Assembly (NCBI RefSeq): GCF_001399455.2
Contig: NZ_LLEI02000075.1
Span: 124,001 to 188,000 of the forward strand
DNA from: Vibrio bivalvicida
GTDB lineage: Bacteria > Pseudomonadota > Gammaproteobacteria > Enterobacterales > Vibrionaceae
Direction of reading: 5' to 3'
DNA: 64,000 nt
Part shown: in pieces, positions 1 through 8,536 of the stretch
Numbering within the stretch: position 1 is the first letter of the stretch
Layout of the letters: every line of letters starts with the position of its first letter
Made by a program: the position numbers and the translations under genes
The notes under the pieces: model-generated
What the model was told of the DNA's origin: nothing
Databases searched by the model: none
What the model saw: the letters and a program-made list of their open reading frames with translations, nothing else

Positions 1-933
1 TGTTCTTTCAGCCAGCTAGGTTTTAGTCATGGTCAAGCGGCTCAAATTGCTCGCTTAACCGGTTTTGAAACACTGGCTCATACGACGAATACGCAGCCCT
101 CTATTGCTGATAGCTTGTGTATGCTGAAGAAGAGCTATCGATTTGATGCCCGCTCTGGTATCGGTCAACTGGCGCAAGCGATCAATCTTGGTTCAGCTCA
201 GAAGGTCGATTGGGTATGGCAAAAAGATTTCGCGGATATTGCTCAGTTTCCAATTGATAGCCAGCACTACAATCAAATGATCCAGATGTTAGTTGCCGAA
301 TATAGCCACTATCTTAAACGTATTGATACACCGCAATTAGACTCAGTAACAGGCGAAGTTGAAACCATGCCGCAACGAGCCAAAGCGGTATTAGATCATT
401 TTGCTCGCTGCCGCTTGCTATGTGCTATTCGTGAAGGTGACTTCGGTGTTGCTGGACTCAATCAGCGTATCGAAAGGGCGCTGGCAGCGAGAAAGCTTAT
501 TCAGACCCAAGATGAGCTTTGGTATCACGGTAGACCAGTGATGGTCGCGAGAAATGATTATGCATTAGGTTTGTATAACGGCGATATTGGCATTTGTATG
601 CTTGATGACTCAGAAAGCCAGCCAAGATTAAAGGTCTTTTTTGAGTTACCGGATGGCAGTGTTAAATCTGTTTTGCCGAGCAGAGTGCCTGAGCATGAAA
701 CTGCATACGCGATGACTATTCATAAATCTCAAGGCAGTGAATTCGAGCACACACTAATGGTCTTACCGCCTGATTATACACCTATACTGACCCGAGAGCT
801 GATCTACACAGGAATTACACGCGCGAAGAAGCGCTTGAGCTTATATATTGATCAACGGGTAATGAAGCGCGGAATCAAGGTTCGCACTCAGAGAGCTAGT
901 GGATTGGTACAAAGGCTGCAGCGAAAGGGATAA
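1..933 (+). CDS. recD: RecD, exodeoxyribonuclease V alpha subunit (3' part only)
   Basis: This is the C-terminal 310 residues of the fast 5'-3' helicase subunit of RecBCD, which processes double-strand ends for recombination. The frame is open from base 1, so the gene starts upstream of the window. Visible are the SYRFD stretch with a following GIG typical of RecD, and near the end TIHKSQGSEFEH (superfamily 1 motif V/Va type) and the LIYTGITRAKKRL motif VI region with its arginine. The ATG at 115 is internal, because the residues before it continue the RecD sequence. The gene ends with TAA at 933. In Vibrio, recD commonly lies beside argA, as here. The family call is secure; the N-terminal half with the Walker A motif cannot be inspected. 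Confidence 0.95.
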   Translation, partial: CSFSQLGFSHGQAAQIARLTGFETLAHTTNTQPSIADSLCMLKKSYRFDARSGIGQLAQAINLGSAQKVDWVWQKDFADIAQFPIDSQHYNQMIQMLVAEYSHYLKRIDTPQLDSVTGEVETMPQRAKAVLDHFARCRLLCAIREGDFGVAGLNQRIERALAARKLIQTQDELWYHGRPVMVARNDYALGLYNGDIGICMLDDSESQPRLKVFFELPDGSVKSVLPSRVPEHETAYAMTIHKSQGSEFEHTLMVLPPDYTPILTRELIYTGITRAKKRLSLYIDQRVMKRGIKVRTQRASGLVQRLQRKG

Positions 934-959
934 CCATCCGTGGCTACCGTGTTAAACGA

Positions 960-1178
960 TTAAAGTGCTTTCGAGAAAGAAATACTGCGGATGCGGTACT
1001 TCTTTTGATAGTTCAAGATGAACGCTTTTAAGCCTTCTGTTACTGGGAAGACACAATGAACGTCTAGATCTTCTAGTAGTTCATTGTCTGCCATGTCCCA
1101 AAAACTCTGTACAGAGTTACAGATAATTTTCTTCATCGATAGTTTGCTCTTAGTGACGTAGTCAGTAACCTCAAGCAA
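960..1178 (-). CDS. Doubtful small hypothetical protein
   Basis: This is a 72-codon frame opening at a TTG, with an in-frame ATG at 1136. No convincing Shine-Dalgarno precedes either start. The product has no signal peptide, membrane segment or motif I recognise. Its C-terminal half is basic and aromatic. An in-frame stop lies eight codons upstream of the TTG, so it could be a real short gene or the tail of a decayed one. It sits between recD and argA. I list it because nothing else explains the 400-bp gap, but it may be chance. Confidence 0.25.
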   Translation of the reverse strand: MLEVTDYVTKSKLSMKKIICNSVQSFWDMADNELLEDLDVHCVFPVTEGLKAFILNYQKKYRIRSISFSKAL

Positions 1179-1230
1179 TCCTTGCGACTCAACTTAGGTA
1201 AAAGTTAAGTAGAGAAGTGAATCCTATCTA

Positions 1231-1253
1231 GCTCCCCACAGAGGGTGGGGAGC
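1231..1253. other. Perfect 9-bp inverted repeat in the argA 3' flank
   Basis: GCTCCCCAC at 1231-1239 pairs with GTGGGGAGC at 1245-1253 around a 5-nt loop. It lies downstream of argA (minus strand). Neither side has a clear T-run, so it is either a weak terminator or an RNA 3'-end stabiliser. Confidence 0.45.
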
Positions 1254-1342
1254 CGAAATATTAACCAATTAAAAATATGAAATAAAGCTAATAATGTAAG
1301 AAAAATTAGCAACAAAGTAGCAAGTATAAGAATTACAGTCAG

Positions 1343-2680
1343 TTAGAGAGTTAACGACAAAATCTTCGATTTTCTTTGATAGTTGTATAAGTTTTGTTTC
1401 TGCGAAGGTAAGAAGTCGACGTTCATCTCATGAAAACCTTGTTCCCTAAACCAGTGCAGGCTGTGGGTAGTCAAAACAAAAATATGTTCAATGCCCTGTG
1501 CCTTAGATTGCAGGCGCATATGATTAAGCAACAGTAATCCTCTGTCACCATCTCGGTATTCGGGGTGAATTGCCACACAAGCCATCTCTGCCATTTTCTC
1601 TTCTGGGTATGGGTAAAGAGCTGCGCAGCCAATTATCAGTCCATCTTTCTCAATGATGGTGAACTGATGTAGCTCTTGCTCTAGTTGTTCGCGCGAGCGT
1701 CTGACCAGAACTCCTTGCTCCTCTAGCGGTTGAATTAAATCTAGAATACCGCCGATATCATCAATGTTGGCAACGCGAACCTGCTCCGCACTTGCTTTCA
1801 CCACTTGAGTTCCTATACCATCAAGTGAAAACAGCTCTTGAATTAGAGCGCCATCCACCTTGTAACTGACTAGATGGCTACGGGGAACACCAGCTCGACA
1901 TGCTGCTGTCGCGGCACGTAAAAACCTTAGAGTGCCAGAGGAATTATCAACGCCTTCTACGCGGTCGGTTTCTAGTCGAGATAAGATTCTTTCTGCATCT
2001 TTAGGGAACAGTTCAGCGACGACTTCACCGTTCTCGTCAATGATGCCCTGTTCGGAACAAAAACCTATCAACTTGTCGGCATTCAATTTGATCGCGACTT
2101 GAGTAGCGACCTCTTCAGAGAGTAAGTTAAATGACTCTCCAGTCACTGAGCTTGCAATGGGACCTAGAAGAACAATTGATCCTTGATCCAACATGCGATT
2201 AATCCCCTCTACATCAATGCGTCGAATCCTGCCGCTGTGGCAATAGTCGATACCATCATCAACGCCAAGAGGTTGAGAAGTAATAAAGTTGCCACTGACA
2301 ACATTAAGTTGAGTACCGGCCATCGGCGTATTACTCAGGCTCATTGAGAGCTGAGCAGTGATGGTTAACTGTAGCTGACCAGCTGCTTGCATGACATAAT
2401 TGAGCAAAATCTCATCAGTAACTCGAATTCCTTTATGGTATGGGCTATCATGCTGATTTTGCTGAAGAAGGTGGTTAATTTGGGGGCGAGCTCCATGAAC
2501 AAGAACAATTTTAACCCCTAAGCTATGCAACAGTGCAAGATCACTGATAATATTCGAAAAATTGCCGTCAGCCACGGCTTCTCCGCCAAGCATGACGACC
2601 ATGGTCTTATCCCGGTGAGCATTGACGTAAGGGGCGGACTGTCTGAACCCTTTTACTAAAGCAGTGCTTCGAATCTTCAC
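1343..2680 (-). CDS. argA: N-acetylglutamate synthase
   Basis: First step of arginine synthesis: glutamate plus acetyl-CoA gives N-acetylglutamate. At 445 residues it has the classical two-domain ArgA form. An N-terminal amino-acid-kinase domain (about 1-290; VVMLGGEAV near the start, LVHGARPQI next) is followed by a C-terminal GNAT acetyltransferase domain (about 295-445; ACVAIHPEYRDGDRG is the acetyl-CoA loop). The start is GTG at 2680, giving MKIRSTALVKGFRQSAPY, the usual ArgA N-terminus. It is transcribed away from the DUF2850 gene. A paired ARG-box operator directly upstream implies ArgR repression. Nothing looks truncated. Confidence 0.97.
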   Translation of the reverse strand: MKIRSTALVKGFRQSAPYVNAHRDKTMVVMLGGEAVADGNFSNIISDLALLHSLGVKIVLVHGARPQINHLLQQNQHDSPYHKGIRVTDEILLNYVMQAAGQLQLTITAQLSMSLSNTPMAGTQLNVVSGNFITSQPLGVDDGIDYCHSGRIRRIDVEGINRMLDQGSIVLLGPIASSVTGESFNLLSEEVATQVAIKLNADKLIGFCSEQGIIDENGEVVAELFPKDAERILSRLETDRVEGVDNSSGTLRFLRAATAACRAGVPRSHLVSYKVDGALIQELFSLDGIGTQVVKASAEQVRVANIDDIGGILDLIQPLEEQGVLVRRSREQLEQELHQFTIIEKDGLIIGCAALYPYPEEKMAEMACVAIHPEYRDGDRGLLLLNHMRLQSKAQGIEHIFVLTTHSLHWFREQGFHEMNVDFLPSQKQNLYNYQRKSKILSLTL

Positions 2681-2694
2681 AATATCTTCCGTGA

Positions 2695-2733
2695 ATTGAA
2701 TTTATATACACTGATATTGCAATTTTATTCTGT
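2695..2733 (-). promoter_or_regulatory. Paired ARG boxes (ArgR operator) of argA
   Basis: Two 18-bp sites are separated by 3 bp, the arrangement bound by an ArgR hexamer. Read on the minus strand, the site nearer argA contains TGTATATAAATTCA (13 of 14 to the TGAATWWWWATTCA core). The farther one contains AGAATAAAATTGCA (11 of 14). The proximal edge is 15 bp from the argA GTG. Consensus and 18-3-18 spacing are established for ArgR; binding here is inferred. Confidence 0.7.
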
Positions 2734-2900
2734 GCGCGGCAAGGGTTTTTTCTGTGTGATTTGTGGGTTTCATTTAGTTGCTGGTTTGGTGAGTTCATTT
2801 TGCATATGAGATTTATGCGTCGCTATACATTTCTAAATGAGTTTGGAACTCGCAGTTAACACAATTTTGGTTAACACTTAATAGTAAAATTGTTATTACA

Positions 2901-3317
2901 TTGGTGACAAAGAAAGTGAATGGTGTGAGCGGTAAGAAAAAAATATTTGAGCGGGTGATAGTGTTGGGGGCGCTCATTGCTGCAGTTATGGCCATCATGA
3001 TGGCGAGCAGCCTGTATCAGCTTTACTTAGAGAAAACCTACCCCAAATCGAATGTGTATGGCACTTGGGTTGAGCAAAACGTTGCCTCTTATGCGGCAGA
3101 GGAGTTTGTGCTTAGTCCGTCTGGTGTGGCGATTAATGGTGGTATTGTTGATACTCAGTACAGCTGGGATGGATCTCACCTTAAGTACCGCCTTGGTAAT
3201 AAGGTGCGTAAGTTTAAGGCTCTTAACGAAGAGTTCACCGAGCTTCAGTTAGTTTCTGAGCCTAATTATCAACCTGTCTATCGTTTGTCAGAAAAAGTTA
3301 AAAATAACATTCATTAA
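2901..3317 (+). CDS. DUF2850-family membrane-anchored protein
   Basis: A 138-residue protein with one membrane segment near residues 18-40 (VIVLGALIAAVMAIMMASSLY), basic residues before it, and a roughly 95-residue extracytoplasmic part containing YGTWVEQNV and YSWDGSHLKYRLGNKVRKF. This matches the DUF2850 family of Vibrionaceae, whose role is unknown. It has no ATG start: TTG 2901, GTG 2904 and GTG 2916 are in frame and no strong Shine-Dalgarno decides between them. It is divergent from argA and upstream of mltA on the same strand (gap about 70 bp), so co-transcription is possible. The family call is from memory of the fold pattern and is moderately sure. Confidence 0.75.
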   Translation: MVTKKVNGVSGKKKIFERVIVLGALIAAVMAIMMASSLYQLYLEKTYPKSNVYGTWVEQNVASYAAEEFVLSPSGVAINGGIVDTQYSWDGSHLKYRLGNKVRKFKALNEEFTELQLVSEPNYQPVYRLSEKVKNNIH

Positions 3318-3386
3318 CGATGACTCGATTGCGAATTCCTATCAAGTTTGTCATGCTCATGGCATCGCTTGAAAGGGATCAAATCA

Positions 3387-4490
3387 GTGTTCAAAAAATA
3401 TCTTCCTCTTGCAGCCGTCAGCTTACTGTTCGGCTGTGCTCAACCTACTGACCGTGCTCAGCAATATGTCGATGATGAATTCAATGCCATTTTGAATAAA
3501 ACTGCAGTTGTAGAGTCGAATAAGCCACGAGACTTTACCGAGTTTCACCGTCAGGCTGATCAAGTCGTGGTCAACTCGCCTTCGATGGCAAAGATTTATC
3601 AGCCGTTGTATGACCAGTTGAATGAATGGGTGCTGCAAAGTGGAGAGCCTACTGATTTAGCTAATTTCGGCATTCAAGCTGCTCAATTGGGTGGTGGTGA
3701 TAAGCAAGGCAATGTGCTTTTTACGGGTTACTTTTCTCCGGTGATGGAACTGCGTCACGAATCGAACGAGAAGTTTAAGTATCCAGTATATGCAAAACCA
3801 CAGTGTGAGAGTGATTGTCCCACTCGAGCGCAAATCTATGCTGGTGCATTAGAAGGTCAAGGACTAGAGCTGGGTTATGCAGCCAATAGGATTGATCCAT
3901 TTTTGATGGAAGTGCAGGGTAGCGGTTTTGTTCATTTTGAAGATGATGACACCTTGGAGTATTTTGCCTACGGTGGTAAGAACAACAAAGCTTATGTCAG
4001 CATAGGTAAGGTTTTAATTGAAAGAGATTTAGTGTCGCGTGCCAAAATGTCGATGAAAGCCATCAAGCAGTGGGTGATGGAAAATGACGAAGCAACGGTG
4101 CGCGAGTTGCTTGAACAGAACCCTTCTTTTGTCTTCTTTGAGCCTCGCGCAGATGCACCAGTCACTGGCTCAGCAGGTATTCCGTTACTACCTATGGCTT
4201 CTGTCGCTGGTGATCGCGCTATCTTGCCAATGGGCACCCCGATCTTAGCTGAGGTGCCATTACTTAATCCTGACGGCTCTTGGAGTGGAGCTCATCAACT
4301 GCGCTTGTTAATCGTGTTAGATACCGGTGGTGCGGTGAAACAAAATCATCTCGATCTTTACCATGGTATGGGGCCGCGCGCAGGCACAGAAGCGGGCCAC
4401 TACAAACACTTTGGTCGAGTGTGGAAGCTTGGTCTTGAAGGAAGCGCAACACAAGCACCTTGGGCATTACCGCCAGAAAAGCTACAATAG
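3387..4490 (+). CDS. mltA: Membrane-bound lytic murein transglycosylase A
   Basis: Outer-membrane lipoprotein that cleaves peptidoglycan strands to 1,6-anhydromuropeptides during wall turnover. The 367-residue product starts with a lipoprotein signal, hydrophobic LPLAAVSLLFG followed by the lipobox cysteine (LFGC). The body has the MltA beta-barrel signature GYFSPVMEL, EVQGSGFVHFEDD, and a C-terminal 3D domain VLDTGGAVKQNHLDLYHG that carries the catalytic aspartate. I place the start at GTG 3387, with AAGGGAT about 10 nt upstream. An upstream TTG at 3348 would put a non-signal extension before the lipobox. A terminator follows. Confidence 0.93.
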   Translation: MFKKYLPLAAVSLLFGCAQPTDRAQQYVDDEFNAILNKTAVVESNKPRDFTEFHRQADQVVVNSPSMAKIYQPLYDQLNEWVLQSGEPTDLANFGIQAAQLGGGDKQGNVLFTGYFSPVMELRHESNEKFKYPVYAKPQCESDCPTRAQIYAGALEGQGLELGYAANRIDPFLMEVQGSGFVHFEDDDTLEYFAYGGKNNKAYVSIGKVLIERDLVSRAKMSMKAIKQWVMENDEATVRELLEQNPSFVFFEPRADAPVTGSAGIPLLPMASVAGDRAILPMGTPILAEVPLLNPDGSWSGAHQLRLLIVLDTGGAVKQNHLDLYHGMGPRAGTEAGHYKHFGRVWKLGLEGSATQAPWALPPEKLQ

Positions 4491-4511
4491 CTTCATCTAG
4501 ACTTTTTAATT

Positions 4512-4543
4512 AAGAGTGCGTATAAATCGCACTCTTTGTTTTT
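4512..4543 (+). terminator. Rho-independent terminator after mltA
   Basis: AAGAGTGCG (4512-4520) and CGCACTCTT (4528-4536) form a 9-bp stem with a 7-nt loop, followed by TGTTTTT. It ends mltA transcription just ahead of tcdA. Confidence 0.85.
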
Positions 4544-4562
4544 GTACCCAGCGGAAAACCAT

Positions 4563-5372
4563 ATGCGTGAACTCGACACTCCAGCTTCTGATAATTACAA
4601 CCAACGTTTTGGTGGCACACGCCGTCTTTACGGTAATAGTGAAGTTGAGATTTTGCGCGCTGCGCATGTGTGTGTGATTGGTATTGGTGGTGTTGGCTCG
4701 TGGGCTGCCGAAGCCTTAGCAAGAACCGGGGTTGGTGAGCTAACGTTGATCGATATGGATGACGTGTGTGTGACCAACATTAACCGTCAGATTCATGCAA
4801 TGAGTGGAACGGTTGGTCAAAGCAAGATCGAAGTGATGGCGGAAAGGGTTAAGCTCATTAACCCAGAGTGTAAAGTTAATCTGATTGATGATTTTATTAC
4901 GCCGGATAACCAACACGAGTACTTAACTAAAGAGTGCGACTACGTGCTGGATGCCATTGATAGTGTCAAAGCAAAAGCGTCATTGCTTGCTTACTGTCGC
5001 AGCAACAAAATCAAAGTCATTACGACGGGTGGTGCTGGTGGACAGGTTGATCCAACACAAATTAAAGTGGCGGATTTAACCAAAACAATCCAAGATCCAT
5101 TGGCAAAAAAAATCAAAGATACATTGCGTCGTCATCATAACTTTCCAACTAACCCTGCACGCAAGTTCGGTATAGAGTGTGTATTCTCTACAGAGCAGCT
5201 GAAATACCCACAACCAGATGGAAGCGTATGTGGTGTCAAATCGACAGCCGAAGGGCCAAAACGCATGGACTGTGCTAGTGGCTTTGGTGCCGCGACGGTG
5301 GTAACGGCTACATTTGGTTTTGTCGCAGTATCGCGCATCGTAGAAAAATTAATTCAAAAATACAGTAAGTAA
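4563..5372 (+). CDS. tcdA: tRNA threonylcarbamoyladenosine dehydratase
   Basis: E1-like, ATP-dependent enzyme (also CsdL) that cyclises t6A37 of tRNA to ct6A. The 269-residue product has the ThiF/MoeB Rossmann loop VCVIGIGGVGSWAAEALAR with the DMDD substrate segment after it, the acceptor-binding QIHA region, and a C-terminal GFGAATVVTATFG segment. ATG 4563 gives MRELDTPASDNYNQRFGG, the usual N-terminus, so upstream in-frame codons were excluded. Eighteen bases separate it from csdE. TcdA is known to use sulfur-relay proteins of the Csd system, which fits this pairing. Confidence 0.95.
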   Translation: MRELDTPASDNYNQRFGGTRRLYGNSEVEILRAAHVCVIGIGGVGSWAAEALARTGVGELTLIDMDDVCVTNINRQIHAMSGTVGQSKIEVMAERVKLINPECKVNLIDDFITPDNQHEYLTKECDYVLDAIDSVKAKASLLAYCRSNKIKVITTGGAGGQVDPTQIKVADLTKTIQDPLAKKIKDTLRRHHNFPTNPARKFGIECVFSTEQLKYPQPDGSVCGVKSTAEGPKRMDCASGFGAATVVTATFGFVAVSRIVEKLIQKYSK

Positions 5373-5389
5373 ATTAGGTTAGAGAAAGA

Positions 5390-5821
5390 ATGTCACCGTA
5401 TCCTCAATCGCCGTTCGGCACTGAAATTACAGCCGATGATATCGCCCAAACCATGCAAGACTTTAAAAGCTGGGAAGATCGCTACCGTCAGGTGATTCAG
5501 TGGGGCAAGAAGCTTCCTGCCATGCCAGAAGAATTTAAGTCTGAGCAGGTAACCGTGTCTGGCTGTGAAAGCACGGTGTGGCTTGTGAGCAAGAACTTGG
5601 ATGGCAAATGGTACTTTTGCGCAGATTCTGATGCACGTATCGTCCGCGGCCTAATTGCTTTGGTACTGGCGGCATTTGACGGTAAATCTTCGCAGGAAAT
5701 CCAATCGTTCGACATTGATGCTTATTTTGCACAGCTCGGTCTTGTTAAACATCTGAGTCCTTCCCGAGGCAATGGTTTGAATGCCATTGTCGAACAGATT
5801 AAGCAAATCACAACTAACTAA
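5390..5821 (+). CDS. csdE: CsdE, SufE-like sulfur acceptor protein
   Basis: A 143-residue SufE-family protein that accepts persulfide sulfur from the cysteine desulfurase CsdA. VSGCESTVWL contains the acceptor cysteine (C59), and the LGLVKHLSPSRGNGL segment is the family C-terminal signature. AGAGAAAGA lies in front of the ATG. It follows tcdA closely and is very likely co-transcribed. No csdA lies adjacent, so the desulfurase partner must be encoded elsewhere. SufE itself is the main alternative, but the tcdA neighbour favours CsdE. Confidence 0.88.
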   Translation: MSPYPQSPFGTEITADDIAQTMQDFKSWEDRYRQVIQWGKKLPAMPEEFKSEQVTVSGCESTVWLVSKNLDGKWYFCADSDARIVRGLIALVLAAFDGKSSQEIQSFDIDAYFAQLGLVKHLSPSRGNGLNAIVEQIKQITTN

Positions 5822-6092
5822 TTTAACCATCTCCAACTCGGTGGTTCCTTTCTATCAGAAGTGACGATTTGTATCTTGGCTAGCGTGTATATCCAGTCAC
5901 TCCCGATAGCAAAGAACGTCCGTAACCGGCAATCTATTCAGCGTTTATATCGCTTATGTTTGTGTTGTTTAATAAATAACCGCTTTGATATTAACGCCAT
6001 AGTAAATACAGGGCTTTACAGGTCTTGTTGTCACTGCGTAAAGGCTGTACAATTCGCGCCCTTAATTAATGTTCCGTCGCTTGAGAGGCCAC
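5822..6092. other. csdE-rlmN intergenic region
   Basis: No convincing gene. A small stem AACCA/TGGTT directly after csdE (about 5824-5845) is followed by CCTTTCT and may act as a weak terminator. CTGTACAAT about 50 bp before the rlmN ATG could be its -10 region. An 80-codon open frame here has no supporting features. Confidence 0.4.
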
Positions 6093-7220
6093 ATGACCAC
6101 TGAAAAAATCAATCTACTCGACTTTGATCGTCAAGGTTTGCGTAAATTTTTTGCCGATGAACTAGGTGAAAAAGCATTCCGTGCAGATCAGGTAATGAAG
6201 TGGATCTATCATTTCGGTGTCGATAACTTCGATAATATGACCAACATTAATAAGAAGTTACGTGAAAAATTACAGCATCGCTGCGAAATCAAAGCTCCTA
6301 CAGTCGCTGAAGCTCAGCACTCGTCGGACGGTACGATTAAGTGGGCTATGAAGGTTGGTGACCAAGACGTTGAAACGGTATACATCCCAGAAGATGACCG
6401 TGCTACCTTGTGTGTATCTTCGCAAGTTGGTTGTGCGCTTGAGTGCAAATTTTGCTCAACCGCTCAACAGGGTTTCAACCGCAATCTGAAAGTGTCTGAA
6501 ATTATTGGTCAGGTATGGCGTGCCGCGCGCGAAATTGGCTTAGAAAAAGAAACAGGTCGTCGCCCTATTACCAACGTCGTAATGATGGGTATGGGTGAAC
6601 CACTGCTCAACATGAAGAACCTCATCCCTGCACTTGAGTTAATGCTTGATGATTTAGGCTTTGGTTTATCTAAGCGTCGAGTAACGGTATCAACATCTGG
6701 TGTTGTTTCTGGTCTTGATCAAATGACAGGTAAGATTGATGTGGCACTGGCTATTTCGCTACATGCTCCGAATGATAAGCTGCGTAGTGAAATTATGCCG
6801 ATCAACGATCGTTGGGATATCGAAGATTTCTTAGCCTCTGTACGTCGTTACATTCAGTCTTCCAATGCTAACCGCGGTAAAGTAACGGTCGAGTATGTTC
6901 TACTAGACCATGTGAACGATGATATGGACCACGCTCGCGAACTGGCTGAGCTCATGAAAGACACACCTTGTAAGATTAACTTGATTCCGTTTAACCCGTA
7001 TCCAGGTTCGCCGTATAAAAAACCAAGTAATTCACGTATCGATCGTTTCCAAAAAACCTTAATGCAATACGAACACACAGTGACGGTTCGTAAAACACGT
7101 GGTGACGATATCGACGCAGCATGTGGTCAGCTAGTCGGCGATGTTATCGATCGCACAAAACGAACTGCGACAATAAAAGCTGCCAAAGGTGAAACAATCC
7201 AAGTTAAAGCTGTTTCATAA
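6093..7220 (+). CDS. rlmN: Dual-specificity 23S rRNA / tRNA m2A methyltransferase RlmN
   Basis: Radical-SAM enzyme that methylates C2 of A2503 in 23S rRNA and A37 of some tRNAs. The 375-residue product has the radical-SAM cluster CALECKFCSTAQQGF, the SAM-binding GMGEPLLN motif, the SVALAISLHAPND-type strand, and a C-terminal CGQL cysteine used to form the protein-RNA intermediate. I choose ATG 6093 (MTTEKINLLDFDRQGL) because TTGAGAGG sits 7 nt ahead of it. An in-frame ATG at 6069 would only add eight basic residues. Confidence 0.97.
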   Translation: MTTEKINLLDFDRQGLRKFFADELGEKAFRADQVMKWIYHFGVDNFDNMTNINKKLREKLQHRCEIKAPTVAEAQHSSDGTIKWAMKVGDQDVETVYIPEDDRATLCVSSQVGCALECKFCSTAQQGFNRNLKVSEIIGQVWRAAREIGLEKETGRRPITNVVMMGMGEPLLNMKNLIPALELMLDDLGFGLSKRRVTVSTSGVVSGLDQMTGKIDVALAISLHAPNDKLRSEIMPINDRWDIEDFLASVRRYIQSSNANRGKVTVEYVLLDHVNDDMDHARELAELMKDTPCKINLIPFNPYPGSPYKKPSNSRIDRFQKTLMQYEHTVTVRKTRGDDIDAACGQLVGDVIDRTKRTATIKAAKGETIQVKAVS

Positions 7221-7238
7221 AGAGAGCTATTTTCACCA

Positions 7239-7268
7239 AAGCCAGAGCCCAGCTCTGGCTTTTTTGTT
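7239..7268 (+). terminator. Terminator after rlmN
   Basis: AGCCAGAGC and GCTCTGGCT form a 9-bp stem with a very short loop, followed by TTTTTTG. Placed 20 bp after the rlmN stop. Confidence 0.88.
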
Positions 7269-7544
7269 ACATCTGGTAGCGATCTCATGGTCAAAATAAC
7301 GAAAAACCTTGAGCTGCTTGTAAATTATGCGTTTTGTTTGTGTTGTTTCATCTATGATATCTATTAGAATTGAAGGTTAACGCTTTCGAGGTATTTTTCC
7401 TCTGTTTATTGAGTGGAGCGTTAAATTAGATTAATTGAGGGTCATCCTCGACAAATTCAGAGTTTGGTTATTTTTCACGCAACAAAAATAAATAAATAAG
7501 CGATGAAGTGACGAAGCTTTAACAAGAAGAGAATTTTTACAATC
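7269..7544. other. rodZ upstream region with nested inverted repeats
   Basis: A non-coding stretch before rodZ. TTAACGCT (about 7377-7384) is repeated inverted as AGCGTTAA (about 7417-7424), enclosing a smaller GAGG/CCTC stem. It could be a leader structure or protein site for the rodZ operon. No gene is seen. Confidence 0.35.
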
Positions 7545-8528
7545 ATGACAGATGAACAACAACACCTAGCGAGTGACGAAAACGTAGAAAAAGTACAAGC
7601 AGGGACTTTGCTTAAGAACAAACGTGAATCGCTTGGTCTGAGCCAAAAGCAAATCGCCGACCGTTTGCGCTTGCGCCTTTCAATCATCGAGAACATTGAA
7701 AGCAACAATTTTGCCTCTGATCAAGTTGCTACTTTTACCCGAGGTTATTTACGCTCTTATGCAAGAGCTGTAGGGCTTGCTGAGTCAGAAGTGTTGTGTG
7801 CGATTGATGGTTGTGAAGAAACTCAACCCGAAGAGCAAGAAATGAAAAGTTTTTCGCGTAAAACTAAGCGCGAAGCTCATGATAGTCGCATCATGACCTT
7901 AACTTGGGGAATTATCATTGTTGTATTGGGGATTTCATCAGTTTGGTGGTGGCAGAACCAAGAAAAAAGCATGGAATCACTAACTTCTGACGCGGAACTT
8001 GAGCAACAGTTAGAGCAACAAGCTGAAAATCAACCGCTTGACTTTACGACACTTTCTGAGACCGACGTCGAACCTATGGCGAGAGAAGACGAAACTCAAA
8101 GCCTAGATTCAACCACGATGCCTACAACTGAAAACGTAGCGGTTCCTGACGCAGTAGAGACAGAAATCGTCGTCGAACCTCAACAAGCACCAGAGAGTAA
8201 GCCAGAACCTCAACCGCAAAGCACAAGTGAAGATAAAGCGGAACAGACTCCTGTCGTTGATGAACCTAAAACTGAACAATCTACCGCCGCCGCGAATTTG
8301 TTGTCTATGTCATTTGATGATGATTGTTGGATTCAAGTTAAAGATGCGACGGGTAAAACCTTATCTACCGGGGTTAAGAAAGCAGGTCAAAGCCTGAATT
8401 TAAGTGGCGATTTACCTTACAGTGTCATTTTAGGTGCTCCTGAAAACGTTTCAATGACATTAGCGAGTGAACCTGTCGACCTTTCTGGGTATACTTCAGG
8501 CAAAGTAGCACGATTCAACTTACCTTAA
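7545..8528 (+). CDS. rodZ: RodZ, cytoskeletal cell-shape protein
   Basis: Bitopic inner-membrane protein linking MreB filaments to the elongation machinery. Order in the 327 residues: a Cro/C1-type helix-turn-helix (about 20-90; LKNKRESLGLSQKQIADRL), a basic juxtamembrane patch with KTKREAHDSR, one membrane helix (about 120-140; TWGIIIVVLGISSVWWW), a long Glu/Gln/Pro/Thr-rich periplasmic linker (about 145-250), and a C-terminal DUF4115 beta domain with DDDCWIQVKDATGK. Eight bases separate it from ispG. The rodZ-ispG-hisS-yfgM-bamB-der order equals the E. coli yfgA region. Confidence 0.95.
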   Translation: MTDEQQHLASDENVEKVQAGTLLKNKRESLGLSQKQIADRLRLRLSIIENIESNNFASDQVATFTRGYLRSYARAVGLAESEVLCAIDGCEETQPEEQEMKSFSRKTKREAHDSRIMTLTWGIIIVVLGISSVWWWQNQEKSMESLTSDAELEQQLEQQAENQPLDFTTLSETDVEPMAREDETQSLDSTTMPTTENVAVPDAVETEIVVEPQQAPESKPEPQPQSTSEDKAEQTPVVDEPKTEQSTAAANLLSMSFDDDCWIQVKDATGKTLSTGVKKAGQSLNLSGDLPYSVILGAPENVSMTLASEPVDLSGYTSGKVARFNLP

Positions 8529-8536
8529 ATACTATT

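Noticed and set aside
5861..6103. 80-codon open frame between csdE and rlmN
   Set aside because: It overlaps the rlmN start, has no ribosome site, and its composition is not protein-like.
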